NCBI RefSeq assembly: GCF_028389875.1
Contig: NC_084675.1
Coordinates: 22,530,412-22,594,411, forward strand
Direction of reading: 5' to 3'
DNA: 64,000 nt
From: Rhea pennata
Lineage: Eukaryota > Chordata > Aves > Rheiformes > Rheidae
In this document: positions 11,201 to 21,000 of the stretch, in pieces
How the letters are laid out: each line of letters begins with the position of its first letter
How positions within the stretch are numbered: the first letter of the stretch is position 1
The notes under the pieces: model-generated
The model's input: only the letters and a program-made list of their open reading frames with translations
What the model was told of the DNA's origin: nothing
Databases searched by the model: none
Made by a program: the position numbers and the translations under genes

Positions 11201-13622
11201 GGGCACCGGTGCTGCCAGCAGACCCGGCCGCGGGGCCGCTCTCTGCAAGGAGGAGCGGCGCGCTTGGGCGTCCGCTTGCACGCCGGAGCCTGCGGCTGGG
11301 CACCGCGAGACGGGAGGTGCAGAGGTGGGCCGGGGCCGGGGCAGGTTTTCGTTATCCCTCCGCTAGGGAAGGGCGGGCGATGCCAGGCCTGAACATCTGC
11401 TGCCGCCGGCGCTGCCAGGAATGCCAGCGGTCGGCACATCCCTCCGGAGCAGGGTGGCAGTGCAGAGTCAGCACGAAATTAAAGGGAAAATAAGAAAGGG
11501 GATTTTTAATGAATCGCAAATGGTTTCCAGGTGGGCCCAACCCCTCGCTTTATTGCAAACAACTCCGCCGGCACCTGGGCCTCACGCACGTGCTGGGGGA
11601 CGGCAGCGAGCCGCCGGCGCGCGCCCGGGCGCGGGGCACCCACCTTGAGGAAGGGGATGACGAAGGGCCGCAGCGGGAAGTTGGTGGCCTCCTGGAGCTT
11701 GGCGTGAAACTCCTCGATGGTGAGCGTGGAGTTCTGCGGGGACGGCCCAGGCTCAGCGCGCTGCACCCGGCCCCTGCCCCCGGCTCTGCGCAGCCCCCGC
11801 TGCCCCCTCCCGCCCCTCTGCCGGGCGCTGCCAGCCTAAAGGGTGCGTTTTCGCCGGGGGGATCCCAGCCCGGTGCCGCTGCCCGCGCCGAGACCTTCCT
11901 CAGCTAGCAAGAGATGCCCGGAACGCCCCCAGCCTTGCCTGCAAGGGGGGACGCTTTCCCCGTGCAATGCAGGGAGCCCCTGCGGGCTTTGCGGCGGTGC
12001 CAGCGGCCGGGACCCGCTATCGCTGCCCCGGGCCGGCGGCGTCCGCTCCCTCGGCCTCGAAGCCCCCCGCGCCGGGCAGAGCCGGGGGGCGGCGAGGAGC
12101 AGCGCCCGAGCCGAGGGCAGGTCGGCGCCGGCGGGGCCCTCTCCCAGGTCAGCAGCGGGAACCTACCACGAGCCCCAGGACCAGCGTGCGCACCCGCTCC
12201 CCGATCTCGGGCGAGATGTCGTTGCCGAACTGCTGCAGCGTGGTGAGGAAGCGCTTGAGCTTGCTGAGCTGGCGGGCGCCGCAGGCCGGCGGCAGCTGGT
12301 GGTTGGAGAGGGAGGCGGTGGAGGAGGTGGCCGGCCCGTTGCTGAAGCCGTTGGGGGTGGACGGAGCGCCGTTGATGGCCGTGGGCGAGTGGCTGCTCCC
12401 GTTCATCACTGCGGGGAGAGAGGGCGGCGGCGGTGGGAGCGTGCCGCCGGGTGCCCGACCGGGGCGCGCGGGACCCTCCGCGCCGGGGAACCGGAGCGGC
12501 GGCGGCACGCGGCGGGGCGGGGGGCACGCGCCGGGGCACGGCACGCTTCGCCCCGCGCCGCCCGCTCCGCGGATGCGCGGCCCCCCGCCCGGGGCACGGC
12601 ACTAACCTTGCGCGGCGCCGGCGCCTGCCGCCAGCCCTGCCTGCCTTCCCGGGCTGCTCGGGCTCCCGCTCGCGCTCTGGCAGGGCAGCGGCAGCCGCCC
12701 GCTAAAGAGCCGCCAAAAATAACCCCGCGGCCACAACTGCTTTTATTCCGGCGACAGGTGCGTTACTAAGTTGGACGGCGCGCGCGGCCTCGCGCCGGCG
12801 CTGCCGCCGGGGGCGGCCGCGGCGCGGGCCGGGGGCCGCGGGGCGCTGGCTGCGCCTCGGGTCTCTCATGCGAGCGTGTGCTTCGCTTTACTTACAAAGA
12901 CAGACCATCGACCATTTCAAGCAACCATGAAAACGGCCGCGAGGCAGAAACGTCGGCGGTCCGGCGTCTCGATCTGCAAGCAAAATAAAACACGCTGCGA
13001 TGAGAGAGCAGAGGGGGCAGCTCTGCCCGCGCTCCGGCCCCGGCTGCGAACAGCCGCGCCTGCCCGCGGGGCGAGCGCCGAGCCCCGGGGCCGCCGCCGC
13101 CCGGCTCCGGCGAAAAGGCAAAACCCGTCGGGCCGCGGGCGAGCGCAATCCGACTTCCGAACGCCCGGCTCGGCGGCGCAGCCCCTCCGCCTGTCCTCGC
13201 GGAGCGGCTTTTCCCCCCGCCGCGGTTTACAAGCGAGAAGCAAAGCCCGGGAGCCGCGCGCGGACCGCCGGGCAGACCGCCCCGCGCCTGGGCCGCCCGC
13301 CGCGGCCAGCTCCGACGCCTTCCCCGGCCCCGCGGCGCCGGAGCCGCCGCCGCGTACCCTAGCCGGCCCCGTGCCTCAGTTTCCCCATTGCACGGCGGCA
13401 GGTTGGGATCCTCTCCGCCGAGGCAGCCGCCCGCCGTGCCGCGCCGCGCCGCGCCCGTCCCGCCCGCTCCCCGGTACTCACTGGTGCTCGGCGTGAAGGA
13501 GGGGTGGCGCGTGGCGCCCTGCGTGACGGCCGGCGGCGGCATGCTGGGCGGCGTCGACCTCGGCTGCGTCTTCACGTCGGCCGGGGAGTCGGGCATGGCG
13601 GCGGCCCGCTTCTCCGCGTTAT
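7935..13622 (-). CDS. CBFA2T3: CBFA2T3 (MTG16/ETO2), transcriptional corepressor, conserved coding exons
   Basis: ETO-family nuclear corepressor that bridges DNA-bound factors (E proteins, TAL1/GATA1 complexes) to NCoR/SMRT and HDACs; important in haematopoiesis (family knowledge). Ten minus-strand exons: 13622-13482, 12408-12167, 11733-11644, 10650-10469, 10354-10104, 9360-9275, 8968-8773, 8662-8594, 8476-8286, 8207-7935. All donors are GT, all acceptors AG, and phases close. With the candidate first exon (31970-31901) the protein is 596 aa, or 622 with the cassette exon. Domains on the 596-aa model: Ser/Pro-rich start [23 protein letters not shown]1/TAFH about 112-210; Pro/His linker; NHR2 tetramerisation helix about 346-400; NHR3 about 436-490; MYND zinc finger 508-544 with CWNCGRK, CSGCN, YCGSFCQ and HHHVC, all zinc ligands present; Ala/Pro/Ser tail ending LESASR. 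Neighbours and C-terminal tail favour CBFA2T3 over RUNX1T1 or CBFA2T2. Confidence 0.97.
8286..8476 (-). CDS. CBFA2T3: CBFA2T3 exon 10, NHR3 coiled coil
   Basis: 191 nt. Starts [20 protein letters not shown] and ends [10 protein letters not shown]. Acceptor TTCCAG|AA, donor GCGAG|GTAGGG. NHR3 is a predicted helix that helps bind partners such as PKA RIIalpha in the family. Confidence 0.98.
8594..8662 (-). CDS. CBFA2T3: CBFA2T3 exon 9
   Basis: 69 nt. Reads [20 protein letters not shown] then KA, leading into NHR3. Acceptor TTCGCAG|AC, donor GGCTG|GTGAGTG. Confidence 0.96.
8773..8968 (-). CDS. CBFA2T3: CBFA2T3 exon 8, NHR2 tetramerisation helix
   Basis: 196 nt. Starts [20 protein letters not shown], continues [20 protein letters not shown] and ends in a Ser-rich linker (SEAPQL). 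Phase 0 in, 1 out. Confidence 0.97.
9275..9360 (-). CDS. CBFA2T3: CBFA2T3 exon 7, start of NHR2
   Basis: 86 nt. Reads [20 protein letters not shown] then EEWKHLNN. Acceptor TTGCAG|CG, donor AACAAT|GTACGT. The upstream intron holds the 60-bp minisatellite. Confidence 0.97.
9500..10068. repeat. 60-bp minisatellite in CBFA2T3 intron 6
   Basis: About seven near-identical 60-bp units (for example ccgcattgcacagtgttgca plus ccgcgttgccctgcacggca), one extra half-unit near 9751-9780, then a degenerate 15-bp tail (cgcaccacgtcggac) at 10005-10068. It fills most of the 743-bp intron between exons 6 and 7. Confidence 0.9.
10104..10354 (-). CDS. CBFA2T3: CBFA2T3 exon 6, Pro/His-rich linker
   Basis: 251 nt. 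Starts [20 protein letters not shown], includes [20 protein letters not shown] and ends [10 protein letters not shown]. Acceptor GCTCAG|G, donor GCGG|GTGAGT. Confidence 0.97.
10469..10650 (-). CDS. CBFA2T3: CBFA2T3 exon 5, NHR1 end
   Basis: 182 nt, phase 0 in, 2 out. Starts [20 protein letters not shown] and ends [10 protein letters not shown]; donor GACAG|GTGAGG. Confidence 0.98.
11644..11733 (-). CDS. CBFA2T3: CBFA2T3 exon 4, NHR1 middle
   Basis: 90 nt, 30 codons, phase 0 on both sides. Reads [20 protein letters not shown] then [10 protein letters not shown]. Nearly invariant in the ETO family. Confidence 0.98.
12167..12408 (-). CDS. CBFA2T3: CBFA2T3 exon 3, start of NHR1/TAFH
   Basis: 242 nt. 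Acceptor CCGCAG|TG, donor CTCGTG|GTAGGT. Encodes [20 protein letters not shown] through the TAFH helices ([20 protein letters not shown]) to [10 protein letters not shown]. Phase 1 in, 0 out. Confidence 0.98.
12896..12973 (-). CDS. CBFA2T3: CBFA2T3 cassette exon (26 codons, [14 protein letters not shown])
   Basis: 78 nt, exactly 26 codons, phase 1 on both sides. Acceptor TTGCTTGCAG|AT, donor TCTTT|GTAAGTAAA. Reads [20 protein letters not shown] then SMVCL and joins LMNGSSHSP in frame. The same segment, including [18 protein letters not shown], is in the human long CBFA2T3 isoform as I recall it, so this is an ancient optional insert between the Pro-rich start and NHR1. Confidence 0.9.
13482..13622 (-). 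CDS. CBFA2T3: CBFA2T3 exon 2 (MPDSP exon)
   Basis: 141 nt. Acceptor CGGCAG|AT, donor ACCA|GTGAGTACC. Phase 1 in and out. Reads [20 protein letters not shown] through HPSFTPST. The eight residues before MPDSP parallel the N-terminal extension of RUNX1T1. Confidence 0.95.
13594..13596 (-). promoter_or_regulatory. CBFA2T3: candidate internal start codon (MPDSP) with ideal Kozak context
   Basis: Context GCCGCCGCCATGC matches the Kozak consensus from -9 to -1. A transcript with a different noncoding first exon would start here, giving a protein 32 residues shorter than the model using the 31970-31901 exon. Confidence 0.5.
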
Positions 13623-13819
13623 CTGCCGGGAGAGGGCGCGGGCAGGTGAGCGGCGCGCGCCGGCAGCACCGCGCCGCCGCCGCCTCCCCGGTCCGACGGG
13701 AGCTGCGGGCGTTTCTCGAGCGGTCCTGGGCGTCTCCGTGCCCCTTCCCAGGGCGGTGAGGCTCCGGGCAGGACACGAGCAATCCTGGTCGCAGGCAGAG
13801 CTCAGGGCCAGCAGAGACG

Positions 13820-14240
13820 ATGCCCGACCTGCACCAGCGCACGACACCGGGCGTGATGCCCGGCCACCCACGCATTCGCAACGGTGCAAGGCGCCCGGCC
13901 TCCGGCACAGACGCACAACGGCGGAGACGGTGCCCAGCATCCCATGCCAACGCACAACGCTGGAGACGATGCCCAGCCACTGACGCGTTTGCAACGGCAG
14001 AGACGATGCCCGGCCTGCACCAACGCACGACACCGGGCGTGATGCCCGGCCACCCATGCATTCGCGACGGCGGGAGAGGCCCGGCCTCCTGCACCGATGC
14101 ACGACGGCGGAGACGGTGCTCAACCTCTGCACCAATGCACAACAGCGGAGACGGCGCGCGGCTGCCCATGCATCCACGACAGCGGATGGCGCCCGGCCTC
14201 CCGCATGGCTGCAAGACGGTGGAGATGGTGCCCACTCTCC
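13820..14240. repeat. degenerate minisatellite in intron 1
   Basis: Interspersed units such as gcggagacggtgcccagc and cgcacgacaccgggcgtgat, with a longer repeat of about 186 bp (near-identical copies of a roughly 60-bp block starting at 13822 and 14008). Confidence 0.7.
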
Positions 14241-15639
14241 CGTACGGACGCCCGCTGGTGCCCTGCTCGCAGGGGGTCACCTCGGCTGCAGCGCGCTCCC
14301 GAGCCGTGCTCCCAGAGCCGCTGCCTTGCACCGGCAGCGCACACTGCCCCCTCCGTGCAGCGCGAGCTCCGCGCGGGGCACGGCCAGGCACACCAGCCAC
14401 GTCCCGCGGCGCGGGAGGGGGCCGGCGGCTCCGGGGAAGCCCGCGGCCTCGGCGCACCCCAGCGCCGGGGAGCGCGCAACGCGGGGCTCCCGGAGCCGCC
14501 GCTCGCTCCCCAAAGCGCCCGGGCTGCCCGGGGTTCAGCAGAGCTCCTGGCACCCGCCGCGCGATCCCCCCGGGAGCGCGCCCGCGCCGTGACGGCTGGC
14601 CGCAAGTGCGGGGGCAGCTGTGGCGGTCCGTCAGCGCGCGCCGGCCCGGGAATTGCCGCAGCCCCGGCCGAGCCAAAGAAGGAAGCGCCCGGCGCTGCCC
14701 CGCCGGCCCGGCAGCCCGGCCGGGGTCCCGCCGAGCCCGGCCAGCTCCCGCCAGGCGCTGCTGATAAACACTAATCTAATATGCACGCTTAATCCACGGC
14801 AACTGCTGCGAGATTAATTGAACCCTGCAAGAGCACACTGCCCAGGCTAAATAAAACCGGGGGCTCAGCCAGAGCGAGATGCTATCGGGGTCCGCGCCGC
14901 AGCCGGAGCCGCGTCGGAGAAGCAGGAACGCAGCGCGGGGCGCTCCCGCGCGCCGGCACGGGCGCTTGCCGCGGAAAGGCTGCAGAAAGGCCCCGGCGCG
15001 AGGAGCTTGGTCGACGCTGGACACCGAAGGCTGCGCGGGGGCAGAGCTGGAGCCGGAGGCTCGGGGCGGCCGGTTCCCCGCCATCCCGGGAGCGCCGGCC
15101 AAGTAGCTTGGCTCCAGCCGACGTCAGGGCCAGGCTTTCTCTGGGGCAGGGCAGGAGGGGGCTTGCGGGAAGACGATGGCCCAGGCGAGCCGGAGAGGCC
15201 AGAGGTGCCCCGGGACGCAGCATCGCTCCTCTCCCGCCCCGGCTGGACCGTGCCGCCCGGGGGACGTGCCAGCGCTCCCGGCACCCGGCCCAGCTGGAGC
15301 GTGTCGCGCCGTCCCGGCCGCAGCATCCCTCGCTCCCGCCGCGCTGGGCCAGCTCCCGGCCCCACTCGCGCAGCCGAGAGCCCCGAACGCCCCCGGCCTC
15401 GGCCCAGGGCGCCTCCGCGGGACGAGCAGCGCTGGGGCCTTCCCTGAGCTTCGCCCCTTGCAGCCCTCGCGGGAAGGGGAAGCCAGGGGCGAGGGCAAGT
15501 CCCCACGTGCGGCAGCAACTTTAGGCCAGGCTCTAAGGAAATGGCAGCGCTGGCAGCGAGGGCTCGGGGGAAGTGGTGTGCCGCGCTGCACGGGCACGAG
15601 GCGCCGCGCCGCAGCCGCTGGGTTTTGCAGCAGCAGCAG

Positions 15640-15802
15640 CCGCGGGATAACTTCGCAGCGGCCATGGGATAACTTCGCAGCGGCAGCCGCGGGATAACTT
15701 CGCAGCGGCCATGGGATAACTTCGCAGCGGCAGCCGCGGGATAACTTCGCAGCGGCCATGGGATAACTTCGCAGCGGCAGCCGCGGGATAACCTCGCAGC
15801 GT
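15640..15802. repeat. 47-bp dimeric tandem array
   Basis: Alternating 22-bp (gggataacttcgcagcggccat) and 25-bp variants of one motif; about seven motif copies. The two variants differ by ccat versus cagccgc at the end. Confidence 0.85.
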
Positions 15803-17399
15803 TTCCCTCTGCCCGGAGAAGTCCACCCCTCCGTGCGGCGACGGGGCTGCAGGATGGAGCAGGGGACCGGCCGCAGTCGGAGCACCGACAGGGTGGATGC
15901 GGCACCGGAGCGGCTGCTCTCCCCTCCCGGGACAGACTCCGGCTGTCTCCCGGCCCCGATTGCGGGTCCTGGCCCCAGGCTACCGAAGCCAAGGCCCCGG
16001 CAGCCCCCTCCAAGGCCCCGCTCTGCAGAGCCTTCCCAGCACCAATTTTGGGCACCCTTCGCTCGGTGCAAACGCCTCCCCGGTGCAGGGGGCCGCAGGG
16101 CTGGGCCAGGAGAAGGTGGCGACGGCCGTGGGCAGGACACAGTGCCGGTGCCCTGCGCCGCCGCCCGCTCCTCCCGGGCTGGCAAGGCAAGACGTTCGCC
16201 CCCGTCTGCAGCCCAGCCCCGTCCCCGTCCCCCTTCCTCCGCTGCCGGCCCAGCTCTGCACGCGTGCCCAAGCCGCCGTGCACAGGCGGGAAACACGGAT
16301 ACGCTCCTTCTGGCACCAGCGCGGCTTTTCCACCACTTCACATCAAGAGGAAAGTTTCCACGAAGCTGAACAAACACCAGGGGAAACCGGGTTTGGGTGT
16401 GCTTTTGCTTTTTTTCTTTCTTTTTTTTTTTTAGGTAATAAATTTTCCCTGATGTGTTTATAATCCAAACACTGCAGCACAGGCACGAGAAACAGCCCCA
16501 AAACCTGAAGGATTTCTTGGCGTCGAGGCTGCGAAATGCCCAAAGCAAACAGCGCGAGGCACCTCGGGGACGCGCGAGGCTCCAGCCGCAGCCGCCGCGG
16601 GCGGCGCCGACCCCCGGACGGGAACGGGGCGCCGCGTCCAAGGCCGTCCACCAGCGGGATACCAGCACTCGCTGCCCTGGAAATCCCGGCTTGGCCTTGC
16701 AAAGCCGCTGCCATCGCTTTCGCAGGGCTTCCGAGTGCCCGCCGGCGCCCGCCGCCCGGCCCGGCCCGCTGCGCGCGCGGTGCTTGCAGGACGCGGGAGC
16801 CGCGGCGCGGGGCCGCGCAGGGCGCTCCCGCCTCCCCCCAGCAGCGCTCACAAATGTGGCAATAATTCCCTGACATGACTCAAACTCCGCTGGAATTTTT
16901 TTTTTTCCTCTTTGGGGTAATTTGTCCCAGCCGCTCGGGGCTGTGTCTGTTTTCCTACATCTGGTTTCCATTAGGCTTGTGCAGCCCAGATGAATAAGTA
17001 ATAATATAAAAATAAAAGGATTAGTATTTTCTCTCTCGCTGGTGGGAGCAGAGCCTCCCCCGCCCTGCCTCCCGGTGGGAATCGGATGCCGAATCCCGCA
17101 CACCCCCGCGCGACCCAGAGCCCTCGATTTGTCACACCGGCGGGTTTAACCCTCAGCACCCTGGCCGGGCCACGGTCCCCACCAGGCGAGGGGCACCGCG
17201 CGCTGCAGCAGCCCGGGACCGCGCCGGGGAGCGGGGGCTCTGCGCCTCCGCCGGGGGCCGGCACCCCCAAATCGCTCCCCCGTGCTTAACCTCGGCCCTT
17301 CTCTGGGAAAAGCTGTGGGAGAGCCCCAAGGGGGTCCTGCGAGCCCGACGCCCTCCCTCCCACTGGAGACAGATCCACGCCAGCTGCATGCACCCCAGT

Positions 17400-18080
17400 G
17401 TGCAGCGCTGGGTGCTGGCAGGCAGCAGCGCGTGCCGCTGTGCAGCCGTGCGCACCAGTGTGTAATGCCAGGTGCTGGCGGGCAGCAACACATGCCACCC
17501 TGCAGCTGCGTGCACCGGCGGGCAGCTCCGGATACCGCCGGGCAGCAGCGCACGCCACCGGGCAGCCGTGCACACCAGTGCGTGCCTCTGGATACCGCCA
17601 GGCAGCAGCACACGCCACCGGGCAGCCGTGCACACCAGTGCGTGCCTCCGGATACCGCCGGGCAGCAGCGCACGCCACCGGGCAGCCATGCACACCAGTG
17701 CGTGCCTCCGGATACCGCCGGGCAGCAGCGCACGCCACCGGGCAGCCGTGCACAGCAGTGCGTGCCTCCGGATACCGCCGGGCAGCAGCGCACGCCACCG
17801 GGCAGCCGTGCACAGCAGTGCGTGCCTCCGGATACCGCCGGGCAGCAACGCACGCCACCGGGCAGCCATGCACACCAGTGCGTGCCTCCGGATACCGCCG
17901 GGCAGCAGCGCACGCCACCGGGCAGGCTGAAGTGTGGCCCCGGATGCTGGCAGGCAGCAGCGTGCGGCACCACGCAGCTGGGCAGCCCTGGACACCACCG
18001 CACAGCAGCAAATGCTGGTGCGCAGCACTAGACAGTGGCAGGCCGCATTGCGTGCCACCGTGCAGCCACGCGTGCCACTT
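17400..18080. repeat. 60-bp minisatellite, homogeneous core
   Basis: Core 17521-17925 has about seven 60-bp units (gtgcctccggataccgccgg, gcagcagcgcacgccaccgg, gcagccgtgcacaccagtgc) with only one to three changes per unit; flanks are degenerate. The 20-codon period keeps several frames open. Confidence 0.92.
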
Positions 18081-21000
18081 TGCAGCCCCAGATGCCCACA
18101 GACCCCCATGCCTGGCACGCTGCAGCCCCGCACACCGGCAGCGGGCAGCCCAGCCTGCCAGCCCTCCGCGCCGGTGCCTGAGGGCCGGGCCCGGGGCGCT
18201 GCCAGCCCGCCCGGCCCGGCCTCCGCCCTTTCCCATGGCCCCGGCTGGCACATGCCGCTGCTGCAGGCTCTGCCCGAGCCCGGAGGCAGGAGCCATCCGC
18301 GCGCAGGGCCCTTGGCCAGCAGCGGGCAGCCCCTGCCCTCTGCACCCTTGGGCAGGGCCACAGAGCAGCTGGGGAAGGGGACAAGCCGGCCAGCGTGGGA
18401 CACAGGACCAGCCTGGTGCCCGCGGAGCAGCCCAGGGAAAGGCGTCGCAGGAGGGCACCGAGACGGCCGGGATGCAGCGGCGGCGCTCGGAAAGCCGGGG
18501 CTTGCTGCGAGCTTCCCCTCCCAGGCGTGCCGAGGGAGGAAGGGGTTAAAAGGGAATTAAAAGAACAGCATCTTTCATGCTCTCCAAATGGCCACAAATG
18601 CAATCCAGATGCTGGAGGCGACGTCTCCCGAAGCCAGGCTGCCTCCTAACAAAGGAGAGCGTTCCCGCTCCCCGGCTGCCGCCGCCGCGGGGCCAAGAAC
18701 AACTCCCCGGCAGGAGCGCGAGGGGCAGAGCCGCTCCATCTGGACCGCGTTAGGGAAGCGCCCGGCGGCCGGGCCGCGGCAGCGGCAGGGCGCTTACGCG
18801 CGCGCGCACGGCCCGCGGGAGCTGCCGGCGAGCCGCAGGGCGCCCGGCGCCGCTCCCTGGGCCCCAGAGGGGCTCGCGGAGGGGCGAAATGGGGAGCTGC
18901 CGCGGCCCCGGAGCAGAGCGGGAGCGGACGGCGCCGTTCCCTCCGCCGCGGCAGCTCCGCGCGGTTCCTCCGGAGCGGCGCTTTTTGGGGCGCGAGGTGG
19001 AGGGGGGAGAGCCGAGCCCCAGCGCGAGGCAGCACAACCGAAGGCTTCTAAAAGGAAATCAAATTAACGAAACCCCGGGCCGAGATGCAAAGGAGCCCTG
19101 GCTTTCGGCGGTTCCGGACCCCGGGCGGCGCTCGCAGGCGCTCTGCGGCCGCGGAGCCGCGCGCTGCGGAGAGCAGACGCTGCGAGGAAGACGGGAACCA
19201 GATGTGCTCGCGCGGTGCCCGGGGAGCGCCGGCCGCGGGGCTCCGCCGCGGCGGGTCCGGCCGGCCGGCCGGGGCGCTCCCGCCGCTCCTCGGCCCGGGA
19301 GGAGGGCGGCGCGCTGCCCCGCGACGCCGGCCAGCGCGGCGCCGGCTGCGCGCCAGCCTTCGGCCTCGCCATCCTCGCCCTCCGCTCCCGGGCGCCCCGG
19401 GAGGCGGCGGTGCGGCCAGTGGGTCACCCCGCTCCCGCCCCGGCGGCGGGCTCGCGGTCACCCGGAGCCGGCGTGGCCGAGAGGGAGATTATTTTGATTT
19501 TCTTCAAGGGGGAAAGAAAAGAAGAAAAAAAAATCCCTCTCTGTTTTACAAGCCTTCGTTTGCTATTGTTTATGTAAACAGGTAAATTGTTTCGTATCTC
19601 AATTAAAAACATCTGCCACATAAATGAATACCAATTAACTCATCCTGTTTTTAATTACTCTGTTAATTACACACAGGCAGCAAAAAGGATGGCATGGGAA
19701 TAGGGAAAGCATGCTTACAACCCCCCCTTCCCACCTTGCTCTTGGCAAGGATCCGAAATATGCCCAGATAATGACGGATTAAGGTGGCTGGTGAAAACAG
19801 CGGCTCGTCGCCAGCTCCGGGACCTCGGCTCCCTTCCCGGCCGGCCCTGCGGGCGCCCGCGCCTGCTCCCGGAGCACGCCTGGGGCGCGAGAAGCCCTCG
19901 GGCCCAGAACCGCAGCAGCACACGCGCGCGCGCGCGGCCGTCGCCAAAGCGCCCCGCACACGCTCGCCCCGAGCCCCGCTTTCGGCGGGGGCCAGCCGCG
20001 TCCGCCGCGTCGGAGCGTCGCTCGGCCCGCGGAGACCGACGGCAGTCCCAGCTTCGCGCGGGGCAGAGCCGCGGCAGCCCGCGGGCCCGCAGCCCCTCAC
20101 CCCCCCCCCCGGCGCCTCCCGGCTGCGGGAAGCTTTCCAAGCGAGCAGATGGGGCAGGGGGAACAGCGGCAGCAAGGAGAAGAACAGAAAAGGCTATTTT
20201 CTCACGCTACGTATTTTACAAGTCGAACATTTTGTGCAATGCAGCCTGGCCCATAAAACCGCCTCGGGCTCAGCCCCGGGATCGGAGCGCAGGAGCCAGC
20301 GACGGCTCGCGGGAGGCAGCTGGCTCCAGCCGCCCTTCCACCCCGGAGCGGGTCCCGGGCCAGGGATCGGCCCGGCAAACGGCCCGGCCCGGCTCTCCCG
20401 CCGCCAGCGGAGCCCCGGGTGTTGCGCCGGGCAGACGCCGCTCGAAGCGCAACGCCCCGGGGCCTCCGTCCCCGCCGAGCTGCTCCTGCGGCAGAGGTCC
20501 CGCTGCACGAGGCGCATCCAAAAACAGCCGGAGCCCCCTGGCCCCTGCGCTGGTGCAAAGCCTGGTGCTCTCCGCCGGAAAGGAGAGGCCCCGTCTGAAA
20601 CGCCCTGCGTGGTTGTCGCAGCCAGCCGCGCTGGGAAAACGTGCTGGATGGGAGCTCCGTGGGAGCATGGGAATGCCGAGACGCTGCTGGCTCCACAGAG
20701 GTTCCCGGGCCCTATCCTGCCCTGCAGGTGCCAGGACGCCGACGACTGCGACGGAGAGCCGAACCCGGGCGGTGCAGCCCACACGCTGCTCGGTTCCTGC
20801 CCCTCTGCCTTTTCTTAGCTGTCTGCTCCATTTCAAGGCAATTTCATCCATGTGCGATTTAATCAAATGATGCGGGAAAAAGCATTAATAAAGGATTTTG
20901 CAAAATAAACAGGAAATCCCTTAGATGCCTCCTGGAAGTACGGGTCAGCATCTTCCAAAGGAAAGCTGCAGGCTTGCCGAGGTGCGGCCGCCCCTGGGGA

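Noticed and set aside
15640..15802. loxP-like ATAACTTCG words
   Set aside because: Only the first nine bases match; there is no inverted arm or spacer. Coincidence within a tandem repeat.
17521..17925. CRISPR-like regular repeats
   Set aside because: Direct head-to-tail 60-bp units without unique spacers, in a vertebrate intron; a minisatellite.
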